The notes under the pieces: model-generated
What the model was told of the DNA's origin: nothing
Database searches by the model: none
The model's input: the letters and a program-made list of their open reading frames with translations, nothing else
Part shown: piece by piece, positions 1 through 11,639 of the stretch
Layout: every line of letters begins with the position of its first letter
Position numbering within the stretch: the stretch's first letter is position 1
Made by a program: the position numbers and the translations under genes
NCBI RefSeq assembly: GCF_040958095.1
Contig: NC_091154.1
Coordinates: 43,350,735-43,414,734, forward strand
DNA: 64,000 nucleotides
Reading direction: 5' to 3'
Source of the DNA: Procambarus clarkii
Taxonomy: Eukaryota; Arthropoda; Malacostraca; Decapoda; Cambaridae

Positions 1-1142
1 CTTTAACGAACGATTCGTAGGACAAAATATTATCTACATTAAATCCTACAGCATTCAGGACCGTATAATATAATTTCGAACATTTATGGGGAAATCACAC
101 GCTATATTAAATAAACTCGTGTTGTTCACCGAGATATATACGTTGCTCAAGGCGGAATTGTTAAAATATAATGGGTTTAAGGTATAATCTCCAAAAATGG
201 CTTCCATATCAATAATTGCCACGTATAACTTCTCAGGGATCACTCCACCCCAGGGTTGGTCCATAGTTAACGATTTTTGACCCTGACCTAGAATATAGAT
301 TTTAAATAGGGTTTTATCAAATATATACGTTACTGCACCATTATTTTGGGCGAGTGCTCTGTTAATAGCTAGTAACCCAGAAGGGAATGGGGTTAATCTA
401 TCGATACATAAGCGGGCCATATTTATATTATATTTATAGTCAGCAGTTGCTGTATGACTGCCAATAACCCATTTATCACTATTTAACTCCAAACGTATTC
501 TTACATCTACGTTATCCAGTAAATATTCGCTAATAGATGCAATATCCAGCAGTAATTTAAAGCACGTATAAATGCCCTGTTCTTTCATATTAGCCATTTT
601 CTCATCCTGATTTATCGTGGTCGTAGCAAAATACTGCGTATCAATTTTATTGGGTATCGTTAGCGCCTCTTCTTTATAAAAATGCGCTAGATGCTTAAAA
701 CCATCAATTTTACTTCTGGAGAGAGTCGTTAGCAGCTTTATATACGCCCAATAAGAAAATAAAGAATTACTTTCAACCACTTGTTCGTTGAAATACACCA
801 CCACTGTTTTAAAAGTGTTTGTGATAAACCATTGGCTACAGTCACTTTTTTGCCTGAATCTATTGCGGCGTCAGCTTCTGTTAATTCTATCCCCACTTCT
901 AGGGCTAGGGATGACATATCCAGGAAATGACCAGGAATGCCAGGGATTCTAAATTCTATATACGAGTCCTTAAATTTATTAATTCCAAAATTAACAGGTA
1001 AAATATCAATATTTTTCCTGCTAGTTATAGTGGACTCAATCATACGTGCTGAATTAAGTTTGGGAAATCCATCTGTTACAGCCACTGTGTAACTTTCCAA
1101 AGGGGATTATAGCCCCGCTCCTAGTGTAGTAGTAGTATTCAT
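1..1142 (-). pseudogene. MCP: Polinton major capsid protein (double jelly roll), 5' part, broken
   Basis: This gene encodes the main hexon-like capsid protein. It aligns along its length with the element 2 copy: the N-terminal segment with DSYIEFRIPG, then YFNEQVVESNSLFSY, the helical segment with FKLLLDIASISEYLLD, and the IDRLTPF and DQPWGG segments. The likely start is the ATG at 1142-1140, but an in-frame TAA follows about 11 codons later. One frameshift lies near 805. Another near 60 moves the remaining sequence, which still resembles the element 2 continuation, into a different frame. The 3' end is beyond base 1. Family assignment comes from gene position and recognised sequence pattern; the fold is inferred. 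Confidence 0.82.
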
Positions 1143-1173
1143 GCTGGATGCTATGAGAGGAATGAATTGCAAT

Positions 1174-1605
1174 TTACGCAAACACGTTCTTATATCTCTT
1201 ATTCTTCTTATTCTGTTTTGTGAAACTGCGAATAAGTGCTAATTTTGTGGCCTTAGCCTTTCTCTTAGACTTTTTCCGCCTTTTACCACCACCTAAAATC
1301 TGACGCCCTACTCCCTTTAATGATTCGATCCCATGCTTCTTCATTGACTTTTTAAAGGAATGTTCCCCTGTTTGCATGTCATGCAATACATTCTGACCCA
1401 TACTTAAGACGGCAGGAGCAAGGGTTCTCATTAAAAATGGCGCTGCTTTACGGGCTAAACCAGTGAGGAAACTGAATATACCACCTCCTCTTATATGACT
1501 CCTATTGAATATTCTAATATCACTCAGCCCACCTCCTTTATATGAGGCAGGTGGGCTAATTAAGAATATTTCGTCTACAGACGGAGGGATGAAATTGACG
1601 CGCAT
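1174..1605 (-). CDS. Small glycine-rich basic Polinton protein (pVI/core-like)
   Basis: This open frame of 143 codons lies between the penton and major capsid genes. A RGGGIFSFLTGLARKAAPFL segment, probably an amphipathic helix, is followed by a GQNVLHD motif and a very basic tail with GGGKRRKKSKRK. Its element 2 counterpart has the same RGGG-FLTGLAR and GQNVLQD blocks. Small proteins of this shape occur next to capsid genes in Polintons and are compared with adenovirus core or membrane-active minor proteins, but the exact counterpart cannot be decided here. It is one of few open frames left in element 1. Confidence 0.6.
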   Translation of the reverse strand: MRVNFIPPSVDEIFLISPPASYKGGGLSDIRIFNRSHIRGGGIFSFLTGLARKAAPFLMRTLAPAVLSMGQNVLHDMQTGEHSFKKSMKKHGIESLKGVGRQILGGGKRRKKSKRKAKATKLALIRSFTKQNKKNKRYKNVFA

Positions 1606-1653
1606 TTTGTAGCTTGCAGATGAGTAATGAGGCTCGGAACTGTAATGTCCTTA

Positions 1654-2548
1654 TTATATAGACCCAATTTGACGTCGCATATGTAAAACAGCTGTTGTGC
1701 TTCCTCGTTTATCAAAATAAATAGGGGTCCCATTAGGATCTGTTACTGCAATACTTATACTCTCCAGTACATTTGTATTTTGAGGTTTATTTAGTTTCCT
1801 ATTCGTGCTTTCACCGCCCTGCAAAGACACTACGTCCAATATATCCACTAATAAATTCCCGTACATCGTAGGGGCAATTTTATCGCAATAAACACAGGTA
1901 ATCCATCATGCCCCTGGGTTGTGAAGGGTAGGGACACGTGTCTGATATGGGTGTTTCATCAAAATAATTCTTGTGTACGTATATATCCTAATTTTTATGC
2001 TGATCAGATCCCAAAACCTTGCCGATACTCGCCCCAAAAGATAGGGAAATCCTGCATATCGCTCGATTATCGTTGTAATACAATACATTCTCATCGCTGC
2101 TCGCAGTATTGGACTTTACCCGATTGGAAATCGAACCATATTTAATATATGCATCTGCATATCTCGGAAAATGCGTCTTATAGACATCAGACACAAAACT
2201 CAAATCGTTCTGTGAAAATATATGGGTAATTTCATTATTGATGGCGTATATAATTTCCTTTATGCCACCAGCTACAATATTAGTTTTCGGTAGAAATTTA
2301 GAATGTTTGTAACTAATTCCTTTAACATCTAGGTACATAATTCTCACGCGGATATAACTTTCCAGATCATCCGATCTTATTATGTAATATGACGAAGGCA
2401 ATAATATATGCTGGAGACACATTTCGTAGGAACGTCTAGAATCCAGCACAAGTTGATTATACAGTCTGTTTTCAAAAGCACTAGGTACATTCTTAGGAAA
2501 TAAATCTGTATTAGAAATACTAGTAGTGTAAATAACGTGGGAATCCAT
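1654..2548 (-). pseudogene. Penton-like minor capsid protein, frameshifted
   Basis: This is the vertex (penton-type, single jelly roll) capsid protein. The N-terminus has MDSHVIYTTS and AFENRLYNQLVLD. The C-terminus has LLVDILDVVS and ends in a strand with AVLHMR. The element 2 protein is open and colinear with it. I take the ATG at 2548 as the start because it matches element 2; the frame extends 14 codons further upstream. The reading frame is lost near 1990 and resumes in another frame by 1866, so no full-length protein can be made. A splice-like donor and acceptor sit just upstream. Confidence 0.75.
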
Positions 2549-2550
2549 TG

Positions 2551-2607
2551 CTGGACTAAGAATGAATAAACTAAACACAAAACAGAACATCTATTTATAC
2601 ACTCACC
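2551..2607 (-). other. Intercistronic mini-intron candidate between Y and penton gene
   Basis: Directly after the stop codon of gene Y the minus strand reads AAAG|GTGAGT. A pyrimidine-rich stretch and acceptors ending in TTAG (at 2556) or CCAG (at 2551) precede the penton ATG at 2548. Element 2 has the same arrangement at the same place. The intron would be 52 or 57 bp. Confidence 0.5.
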
Positions 2608-2609
2608 TT

Positions 2610-3157
2610 TAGTAAGCTAACCATGGTGCTCCTCCGCCAACTTTAGGGCGTTTAGTTTCTCCAGCAGCTGTAGTAGGAGCATACGCCCGTTTTCTTCTTA
2701 GTACCACGTCATCATTAAATACTTGTTTACGAGATTCTGTATTCCTAAACATATCTCGTGGAGTTGAGGTTAAAGAGATGAATAATTTAACCAGCGGTAA
2801 TTTTCTCGTGGGAATACAGAGCGGCGAATCGTCATTTTAGTTAAAATATCATCAATTATGTTTATTCCAGTCACTGGCATTTGCAGATTCCCATTGACGT
2901 CCCATTGCACCATCTTGCTTTCATCAAAATAATTCAACAGCAAAGTAGCATAATCATGATCTTTAGTTTTCAATTTTAAATGTACCAAATGTACTATTGA
3001 AGGATTAGCTCGTACTGGAACTGGTGCTACTGGAGCAGTTGCTGACAGGACAGGTGTTGGAGCTAGTGATGGCATTACTTCTGCTTTTTTTTACTACTGG
3101 TACCTTAGCAGGTCCCTCATCGATGGATTTACGAGGTACTAGATAATATTCTTTCAT
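2610..3157 (-). pseudogene. Conserved Polinton protein Y, frameshifted
   Basis: It starts with MKEYYLVPRKSID, very close to the MKEFYLVPRKAID start in element 2. It continues through a proline- and alanine-rich linker into a conserved core (residues around LLNYFDES, VTGINIIDDIL) and ends in a short hydrophobic tail, PWLAY. A frameshift near the A-run at about 3090 and another near 2770 break the frame. The function is unknown to me. The fixed position between X and penton suggests a virion or assembly role. X ends three bases upstream of this start. Confidence 0.6.
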
Positions 3158-3160
3158 TTT

Positions 3161-3496
3161 TTATTTATTAAATAGCCTGGAAATTAGACTAGCAGCTATG
3201 GGTAATAATATACCGAGGATACTACCTCCTTTTCGAGTCAATAAAATGAGCTTTTTGTTGGAAATTGAGGGTTTCTTGCAAGCCAGCGAATGCAAGGTGT
3301 CTCTGTATTTCTTCAATTTCACTAAAACTTTCTTTTTAACCGGAAGCCTATTTTTCAGAAATTTTTTGAAAATCTCTGACAAGCAATGAATATGTGTTTT
3401 TTTAAACTGAGCAATCAATTTTTTCCTGGGTGAGGAATTAAGTTTGCTCAGCCAGGTCACCAACTCTCTGTACTTGTATACTAATGGCTTCTTCAT
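3161..3496 (-). CDS. Small basic X-like Polinton protein with hydrophobic C-terminus
   Basis: An intact 111-codon frame. It is lysine-rich, with a central HCLSEIFKKFLKNRLP segment, a LHSLACKK motif and a C-terminal RKGG followed by GILLPIAASLISRLF, probably a membrane-inserting helix. The element 2 protein matches over its whole length, with about half the residues identical by eye. The start ATG overlaps the integrase stop (ATGA at 3496-3493), as in element 2. Proteins of this pattern are common in Polintons and adintoviruses beside the capsid genes. The function is not established. Confidence 0.62.
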   Translation of the reverse strand: MKKPLVYKYRELVTWLSKLNSSPRKKLIAQFKKTHIHCLSEIFKKFLKNRLPVKKKVLVKLKKYRDTLHSLACKKPSISNKKLILLTRKGGSILGILLPIAASLISRLFNK

Positions 3497-4728
3497 ATCT
3501 TCAACAAATCATCAGCATCAATCCACTGATCAAATGAAGAATCGTAGCCTTCGTTCCTTACTTTATACTGTAATTTATTATTGGGTAATGTACGTTTACG
3601 TAGGACCTTCTCAATATTAAATGGTGCTGGTAAATGGGTTAGGGTTAATTCTTCATTATAAAACCCTCCGTCAATAGGCTTGTTATTCAAATCTTGTAAA
3701 AAATATAATGGGATAGGCTGGCTTTTATCTATACAAATAATTCTGAAAATTTCTTTCGTGTTTTGTCTAGCAAAATCTTTCTTGAATGTCGAAATTCTGT
3801 TGGAGAGAGTAATGCGAACTGTGTCTTCCACAGCTAGTAGGAAACTAAGACCCGCTTTAGGTTTGTCCTTACTTTTATACATGAGATTGAACTGTTTCTT
3901 TATATCTTGTGGACGAGATAAAGCATGAACGTCAACTGGAGTCCGACCACCTAACCCTCGGTGGGGTGTTGTGTTATACGCCTTTATGCTATCAGGCAAT
4001 ATAGGCAGATATCTCGAGGTATTGTGCGCAGTCATATATTTATAAATCTTAGTTTTCATGGTACGTATAAAGCGTTCGGCGATAGCGGCTTTTGTTTCTT
4101 GAGAAAATATGCTATACAATTTAATATTTATAGCTGCAAGCATTCGTTGCATATGAGAATTATAAAATTCACCCCCCCCCCTCGACCTGTATTAATTTTA
4201 CGTATTCCTTGGAAATATGAGGATTCCAATATGTTTTTCAGAGCTTTACTCACAGTCTGCCCGTCTTTGCGTTTCAGAGGTACTACTTGCGCATACCGTG
4301 AAAAAATATCGACACAGATGAGAATGTATTTAATATCATCATTATGTTTAGCTAATAATCCCATTTCTGCTAAATCACAAGCTAAATATATACGGGGTTT
4401 GGGGCTCAGTACCTTTCGTTCTTTCGGGTAGGGCTGAAATTTGCGAGGTTTTAATGCATGCAAAGTGTAGGCTTTAGACGACTTCAAATATTCTTTGACA
4501 TCTGATAAAGTTATATCTGGCTTTATGGTTTTAGCTGCTTTATACAACCTATCAACCCCCCCTAACCCTCCTGAGGATGCGGGGTTATAATAAATTTTAT
4601 CTAGTACGTGCTCCATCTTCTAATAAAGTGATATCGGATTGTATGGTTTTAGTTGTTTTATACATCCTATACACCCCACCCCCAAACCTCCCCTTGTGGT
4701 TGTTGTTTTCATCTAGTACGTTCACCAT
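3493..4728 (-). pseudogene. INT: Polinton retroviral-type integrase with chromodomain-like tail, frameshifted
   Basis: This is the DDE integrase that inserts the element. The rve core shows the first acidic residue in ACDLAEM and CVDIFSRYA, the second in the block before 4180, and the third in AIAERFIRT. The C-terminal YDSSFDQWIDADDL resembles a chromodomain, a known feature of Polinton integrases. The frame breaks at a C-tract (about 4176-4185), just at the second catalytic region. The first ATG (4728) overlaps the ATPase stop as ATGGTGA. Its 5' end is tandemly duplicated: a first copy (4728-4623) runs into a stop, and a second copy starts at ATG 4616. Confidence 0.85.
4500..4728 (-). repeat. 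Tandem duplication of the integrase 5' end
   Basis: Two diverged copies of about 110 bp lie head to tail. Copy 1 (4728-4623) reads MVNVLDE followed by GGGVYRMYKTTKTIQSDITL. Copy 2 (4616-4500) reads MEHVLDK followed by GGLGGVDRLYKAAKTIKPD. Element 2 has a single copy. The divergence between copies shows that the duplication is not recent, or that the copies have decayed freely. Confidence 0.7.
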
Positions 4729-5365
4729 TGGTATACAGTTTCGTATGGTTGCTCACCAACAATATTGCTACGGAAGGTGATGCGTTCAGGGGTTTTTACT
4801 CCAAAATCCACCAATAAATACTCATAAGGTTTACTAATGGCTTTCTTGTAGATATCTAAAAGCTTTTTAGAATCTTGTTTTCCAAATAACTGCCGCCCTA
4901 AAGTCTCAATTTGAGCTATATCTCTAGATTTCACTAATATGAATTGGAGGCATTTAAACTGATACTTCTAGCATATTTCCCAGAGAAAAATATATTTTGG
5001 GTAATTAATATACACGAAATAGCGAGATGTCTGCCTTTAGTGAAGATATCAGACACAATTTTGGAATTGGCAGATTCGATGAACAAGTCATCAATAATGA
5101 TTAAAATAGGTGAATCGTCTGTACGTTCATCTAAAGGGTTAATAATTTCAGGATGAGCTATTATTTTCTAGTTAATTACTGGATCGTCCAGCAATGCTTT
5201 GTAACTGCCCCCACATATAAAAATACTGGAGAATTTCAGATGGTATTTTTGTACGAGTTTAGTGCACAAATGAGATTTTCCGCCATTGGAAAAGTCTGCA
5301 ATGATTATTCTGCTAGGTTCATTGAAAATATCGAGTTGTTCTTCAGTGATAGGTGAACTATCCAT
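4722..5365 (-). pseudogene. ATP: Polinton genome-packaging ATPase (FtsK/HerA type), frameshifted
   Basis: This is the DNA-packaging ATPase of the virion assembly module. The N-terminal frame (5365-5168) holds the Walker A motif in ADFSNGGKSHL. The middle part lies in a second frame and still shows a Walker B-like LIIIDDLFIES segment. The last part (4934-4722) carries LKSRDIAQIETLGRQLFGKQD, matching element 2. Frame changes near 5165 and 4940 make it non-functional. Its stop overlaps the first integrase ATG. Confidence 0.82.
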
Positions 5366-5738
5366 GACTCGTGTTGGGTTTGTACTGACATAAGTATGAA
5401 AAGGACATTATATTTAAACATGAGAGGTTTCATAGAAACATCAAAGTATACATTTCATATTTTTTTATATTTTGGCATAGGACATTTTCAAAACATAGGT
5501 TAGGGGGTAGGGCTTATAAAAACATCAGAGTATACATTTCACAATTTTTATTTTTTATATAGAACAGAACATTTTCAACATAGGTTAAGGGAGACTGCAT
5601 TTTCAGAACATCAGTGATGAGTCAGGGGCCCCCGCATTTTTTCAAACATCAATGATAGGTTACTGGAGGTAGCAATTTTAAAACACAAATATAGATTAGG
5701 GGAGGTTGCAAATTTTCTATCAACAATTTCTTCAGTCA
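5366..5738 (-). repeat. Degenerate repeats between polymerase and ATPase genes, element 1
   Basis: No gene is visible. The stretch contains four or five degenerate copies of a unit with ACATTTTCAAAACAT, AGGTTAGGGG and AACATCAGAGTATAC words. Element 2 also has a repetitive, gene-free spacer here, but with unrelated sequence. Confidence 0.55.
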
Positions 5739-8700
5739 CTAATTGTGAGAATACGTCTTGTTCACCAGTGCATCGCGTTTTCCCCACATATTGTATATGG
5801 GGTGAAATCCACGTCTTGCAGGACGTGCAGCAGGTGCAGGTACATCCTCCTCCTCTTCATTCTCTTCTTCATGTATTTCTGCTCGAGGTATATCGGGGTG
5901 TCCATACGCCAACGACTGTGTAGGACTCAGTACATAACGTTTATCGTCAAAGGCGGACAATCCACGTTTTGTAGTGAGACAGGTAAACATACGGCCTTTA
6001 ACATTCCTAATAGATCTGGAGTGGAACCGCTGCCCAATATTTAACTCTAAAGCACTTTGGAAAGCTGCATGAGTGAGTTTAGATTGATGATAAGTGGGAA
6101 TTCCTTTACAACGACAGAGCTGAACCTGATCTTGAGTGAGAATTGAGTACATTTTAGGCTTCAATGCGATGAGCTCCTTGATAATTTTGGCTCCAACTTC
6201 CGATTTTAACAAACCCAGTTGACCTTTGCGAGAGTCATCGAAATAGGGATTTTCAGGAGGGAAACTGCTGAAATCCATATGCTGAGACAAAGGCAGTTTA
6301 TTTAATTCCTCAAAAGCATTTGGACAGGTCAGTTCAATCAAATACGAATCTGTATCTGTATACAGCAATCTAGCTTTGTCTCCATAATGAACCTTGATGG
6401 TGTTGTACCAAAAATCATATAGGATCCTCTTAGCTATTTGCAGGATTTGGAAGCCCAGATAGGTTGGTGTATTGATTGATTAAGTGATTGTTTTTTGACC
6501 GTGCAAATGACTCTGCCTTCGCTCAACAAGCTCCTCAACAAGTTCTTCAAACGGAGCTCTTCGCTCCGTTTGAAGAACGGATTGCGTGCAAGCTTTTGGA
6601 ATTTGTCTCGTGATGTAACTAAATAATGCTGATCACAATATTTACTCACATTTGTCAAACTCTTGCCGTAAATTGCATTTGATACCAGCTTGAAAGCTTT
6701 GCCCTCAATGGCGCAAGGTGTATTCGAACGTTCACGAGCATTTGTTCCGACAAATTCCTTAAGGTACTTGCTTTGTTGGAATTCATAAACTGCATTTACC
6801 TTAGCAACTTTCAATCCCAATTTTATCAGCATCTGCAATAAATCTAAACTGACCAAGTAATCTTTTTGGGGGAGATGTGAGGCAATTAATTTATTGTTTT
6901 TCTTGGGGAGTTTGCGATCTTCGGTATTTAAAATGTGTTTGTTATAATCGGACAGAAGATCAGTAGAAATATTAGCATATGACAAGGTTAAGGGTTGCAA
7001 AGGGTCATCGGTGTATCGAGCCACCTCAGGTGCGACATGCTTGGTATCACACATGACCCAATACCCCTTATCCCCATCACATGCAATATTTTCCAATCCC
7101 TGTTGGAGCCAATCATCGCATTCGGCAGCAGATAATTTACGGATCCCGCCTTGAGGAAGCAGTTCTGTCATACAGGTGGCGTATAAGTCATTAAAATCTA
7201 AATACAAAATATATTTATCAGTACTAGAAGGATCAGCACGTGTATGCTCATTTTGTAGACTTGTGTGTTGTCGCACAACAGAGGTAAATCCGCCTCTTAG
7301 ATTTCTACGCAATACATCGTACAAATGGGAATCAGGAATAGAGTCCAAGACAACTTGAGTCTTAAACAAGAAAGCGTCCCATGCAAAACTAGATAATGAG
7401 ACATAGTGTGTAATGTCTAACTTGTACAGCTCAAGCATGGTCTTGCGCCATACAGTAAACACATCACACAATAGTCCAGTATCTACTTTCAAATAGACCT
7501 TCAGGTAATCCCCAATGGTCTTGCATTCCGCTAATCTGAAGACTTCTTTAGCCTGTGTATAATCGGTCTCGCTTATGGCCTCGTGTTTTAAACTATTGAA
7601 AAAGGCTTCGGGAGGAGGAAGAGCCGGTTCATTTAATTTCTCCAAAGATGAAATGTAGTAATAGCAGAAGACCTGTTTGCCTGTCTTTAATAAATGGTGG
7701 GCAGCTACAGGGACGTCATCTAGCATAACTGAGGTGTAAGTGGTGGGTTTACCTTCCTTGATATGTTCTTTACCTAGTTTTTCCAGCCCACCATTTAGTA
7801 AAGCCAGACTATCCATAAACTGAAGTTTACCGATATCCACTTTCATGAACTTAAATCCATCTTTGGAGGCAATATCAATTTCACGGTTAGGGAGGTTAGA
7901 CAATTCATTTAAAATTACCCCGAGGTCATAAGCAGCATTGTGAGAGAATGTATACAAATATTTATAAGAATTTCTGCACATCATGTTACACCTACGGCAA
8001 TAGGCAGCAAGATAATTATTAAATTCAATGACATGATCATGATGACGGTGCTTGTCCTTAGCTGATTTAAATGGCCTATAACACATTTCACATGTGGTTT
8101 GCCGTCTATAAGCTTGCCAATGTGCCCGTGTCATAGATATTTTGTATTAAGGCATGGTAGATTTAATTCTCTTCCACGCCTTCTCCAAAGTATCTATGAA
8201 ATGATTCACAGGGTCATCCCCCATATACGTTAATTTCTCTACCACTTCCAATTCCCTGTTGATGATGATAAAAGCATATGCCACAGCTTTGTGACGCTTT
8301 TCAATCATACCTTGAGGATTGGAGGGGTCCAACAAGCACTCGAAATCATAATATGCCGTGTGAGAAGGTCCATAGGCACGACCGTAATTTTTTAACTTGA
8401 TTTTATGACCTTCAGGGTAAAATTTCAATGTTTGTTTAACTTCACATGACTCTTCAAGATCCCGCATCGCATCAGGTGACAAATGAATTAAACAGGAATG
8501 GCAAAAAATATGATCGTTAGGAATATTATTTGCATTATCGCGCATGTTGCGAACACATTGATTGAAATCTTTAATGAGCACAAGATGCTGATCCTCTAGC
8601 ATGAGCAAGGGTACTTTAGGAGCAGAATGTTCCCTGCCTTTTCTAGCTAAGCTAATGTAGCACCTATTATCTTCACGAGTGAGTACATAGATATATATAC

Positions 8701-9535
8701 TTAATTTATTTATGCGTTCAATTTTATTAATGTTATCATACGTTATGGGTATTTCGATATCCTCACTCCAACGGATGAATCTAAGACACCACCTAGAAGA
8801 CTTGGAGCGCCTGCCAATGTTGCGTAAGTCCATCCCCCGAGCAAGGCATATATAAGCAGCTAAACATTGGATCAAACATATATTTTGCTCTCCTTTAGGG
8901 TTAAAAATAAGTTGTTTACCACGCAATTTATCTGGATACGGTACGTAATCGCCTAGACGGATGGGATGCTGAACAGCTATAGAATTGATATAAAATCCTG
9001 AAATGCTCTGTATACCTAGACTCGAACCTTCTGTCTCGGCAAAGAACTCTTCTAGCTTATTACCCAATTCAGCAAACCATTGATCTACGACAACACTAGC
9101 CTCACGCCTAGTTACAGTGCGTTGTTCAGCCCTTATAGGTAACTCCCCCTCAAAATCAGGTTCATTTTCTTGATTAAGCCATTGTAAATTACAAGAAAAA
9201 TCTGGGTAAATTAAAAGGGCAGGAGGGAAATTGGGGTGAACGACATCAAACAAGGATTCTATTTGCTGAATAAAATAATCAGGATATATAGTTAAATAAT
9301 GGGCAGGATCTCCTTGGGCATAATCTGGGATGCTATATGAATGGCGTATGTGCCCATTGAAGCCCCCCATTGAAATTATTAATCACCTCTAGAACTTCTG
9401 GTAGAGGAGGAAGTACAACATCTACCTACTGCTGCTGCTGTTCCTGAGGTGGTGGGGGAGAATTAGCGATAGGCTGGCTGGCATCCATATCAGAATCTGC
9501 TTCCAAAACCAGATGCAGGGAGTCTTCTTCGCCCT
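5739..9535 (-). pseudogene. PolB: Protein-primed DNA polymerase B, main exon, element 1
   Basis: This is the replicative polymerase of the element. In order it shows Exo I (YYDFECLLD), a C-x2-C...HRHHDH...C-x2-C zinc/HNH-like insert, Exo II (FSHNAAYDLG), palm motif A (YLDFNDLYATCMTELLP), motif B (KLVSNAIYGKS) and motif C (YTDTDS). The tail has FDDKRYVLSPTQSLAYGHPD. Breaks: an in-frame TAG near 9430 after a CAG run; a frameshift at 9353-9378, where a 9-bp repeat offset by 13 bp lies; and frameshifts near 8140 and 6470. A 30-bp hairpin-forming insertion lies at 6540-6580. The N-terminus is encoded by upstream exons. Confidence 0.85.
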
Positions 9536-9663
9536 CTAGTTGCGAACATATAAGTAACAAGAATAATGATTTCAATAAATAAATTTAAATATAGGGAGTT
9601 TAATAATAATAATAATGGCATTATTGAAATATGAAAATAATAATTAATGCGGATGTTACTTAC

Positions 9664-9798
9664 AATTAGAACTTTCCCTGTTATCAGGTTCTTCTGGTGT
9701 TGGTGTGCGAGTTTGGCTCGTGCTTGGCAGTTCACCACCTCCTCCACGAGGATATTCCTCCTCCTCCTCCGCTTCCACTAACTGCTGAGTTGGCGAGC
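9664..9798 (-). pseudogene. PolB: PolB N-terminal exon 3, element 1 (acidic linker)
   Basis: The minus strand has an acceptor (TTTTAG) before 9798 and a GTAAGT donor at 9663. The exon encodes a glutamate-rich linker with EEEEYPRGGGGELP and TPTPEEPDNRESS. Both junctions are phase 1, as in element 2. Joining it to the next acceptor gives a TAG, which fits decay or a different original acceptor. Confidence 0.55.
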
Positions 9799-10429
9799 CT
9801 AAAATCATATAAATGATCATGTGAATAATAATTGAAGATGATAAGTGAGGTATTTATATAAATACATCTAACAAGAATTGGGAATGGTTTAATATTACAG
9901 AAAATTATATTTAACTTACTTTCATACTGGACGCTTTGGAGCGATGACGCTTCTGAGTGCTCTGAATCAGGACCTAGATTCAGGAAGCTCTGTGTATTTC
10001 TTCGTAAGTGGGTTTGCTACGAAGGTTCCTAAGTGTGCCCTAAGGAGATGCTTAGGTGCAATTCAATAACGTCCACTTAGGAAGAAATTTGTTGGTTCAC
10101 CTGCGTGCCTATAGAGGTCACTACTGTGTTTCGTTTGGCCAATCAGAGAGCAGCAACATTCTTCATATTGAAGATTTAGCGCTGGCTTATCGGAGCTCTA
10201 CTGCCTCCTATTTACGTCGAATTTTCTTATGAAATTAGTATATTTCGAAGTAAAACAATGTTTTTTTCAACTTCTACAGCCAGCACCGACATTGTAGTAA
10301 ACAAATATGTTACATTTGTTGTTTACCTACGTAATTCTAAGAGATACTGTGTAGCTGTCCTTGTTGCTCGGAAGATGCGCTGACAATTATTGTATATATT
10401 TACTGAATTTACCCAAGGGCCACTAACTA

Positions 10430-10640
10430 TCTAGTGGCCTCGACGAGGACAGAAAGCCGGCGGCTTGTTAGAGGGCCCGCCAATTGTCTTAATGATATTT
10501 TTTAGCTGGAAATTGGCATTTACGGCTTCAGCGGGTAAGCGGTTCCATGGGTTTATAGCCCTCTTGGTGGAAAAAAAACATCTGTTTTCAGTCCTACTTA
10601 AGAGAACATACTCTCCAACACTATATCTGTGATTGTCCTG
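10430..10640 (-). mobile_element. CR1/L2-like LINE 3' fragment
   Basis: On the minus strand, broken frames read RAINPWNRLPAEAVNANF, the usual C-terminal end of CR1/L2-type reverse transcriptase proteins, followed by a short 3' tail. It lies inside the Harbinger-like insertion. Confidence 0.5.
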
Positions 10641-10785
10641 TTATCAGTGACTTCATATCAAATGGTATGAGGTATTTTGAGCTCTGTAATTACTTCATAC
10701 ACTCAGGAATATTGGAAGATATTCTTGTGCTGCACCCAGATTTTGCCAGTGGAGGCTAATAGATCAGCATTAAGTATTTTGTTCT

Positions 10786-11216
10786 CTCCTAATTCCATGT
10801 ATGACTGGCCATCCTGTGAGGTGAGGATGATGGATGAGCTTGTAGCTGGTTTTTGATCTACACTGTGTGGTCCTTTATACAGAATAGGGAAGCAGCACAT
10901 TACTGTGTATACCTAAACATGTTTAAAAATACATTGTTTGAGAGGAGTCTTGTAGAAACTGGTAAGAGTAATTATAATATAATGTTTCCATGATTCAGTG
11001 CTTACTAACTCTTGTGAAAATTGCGAAGAGTTGTTTAGTCAGAGTTGATTTGTTTTTTGTATTGAGGCTGGTATTTTCTAAATTGATTCCATGTACAGTA
11101 TGTCTAACCATCCTGTGAGATGGGAGTATTAGATAAACTTATAGCTAGTTTTTTATCTACACTGTGTAATATTCCATATAGAATAGGGTAGCAGCACATT
11201 GTTGTGTATACCTAAT
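10786..11216. repeat. Direct repeat pair of about 130 bp
   Basis: 10786-10914 and 11081-11216 are diverged direct copies sharing CATCCTGTGAG, ATCTACACTGTGT and CAGCACATT.TGTGTATACCTAA. No coding sense was seen. Confidence 0.5.
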
Positions 11217-11639
11217 CTTCTTAATAAAAAAAATCAGTAATAAAGATTTTAAATTATAGTTTGTATTATTACAAATACAGTACTGTATTATCCTTATTAA
11301 ATCATGTTGACCATGGATCATTAAGATCTCATGTTGATATGTAATAGTCATATTTCTTTTGAACTGCTAATCCATGCTAATCATTCATTAAATTGTGCAT
11401 TATGTCTCAATTTTTCACTTCCTTGGATATACTGTACAGTACAAAAAGATAGGATAAAAATAAACCAGTAATATTTCTTTCATTATATTTTTCATTTAAA
11501 TAACTGCATCAATATTTTTACAGCTGACAGGATTTGTTTTACCATACAGCTGCATTATTTGTCAAAAAAAAATTTGGTTTATTGTTACACACAATGGTGC
11601 TTACATAGCCTTCCCAGCTTGGTGCCTTCTTTTAATACT

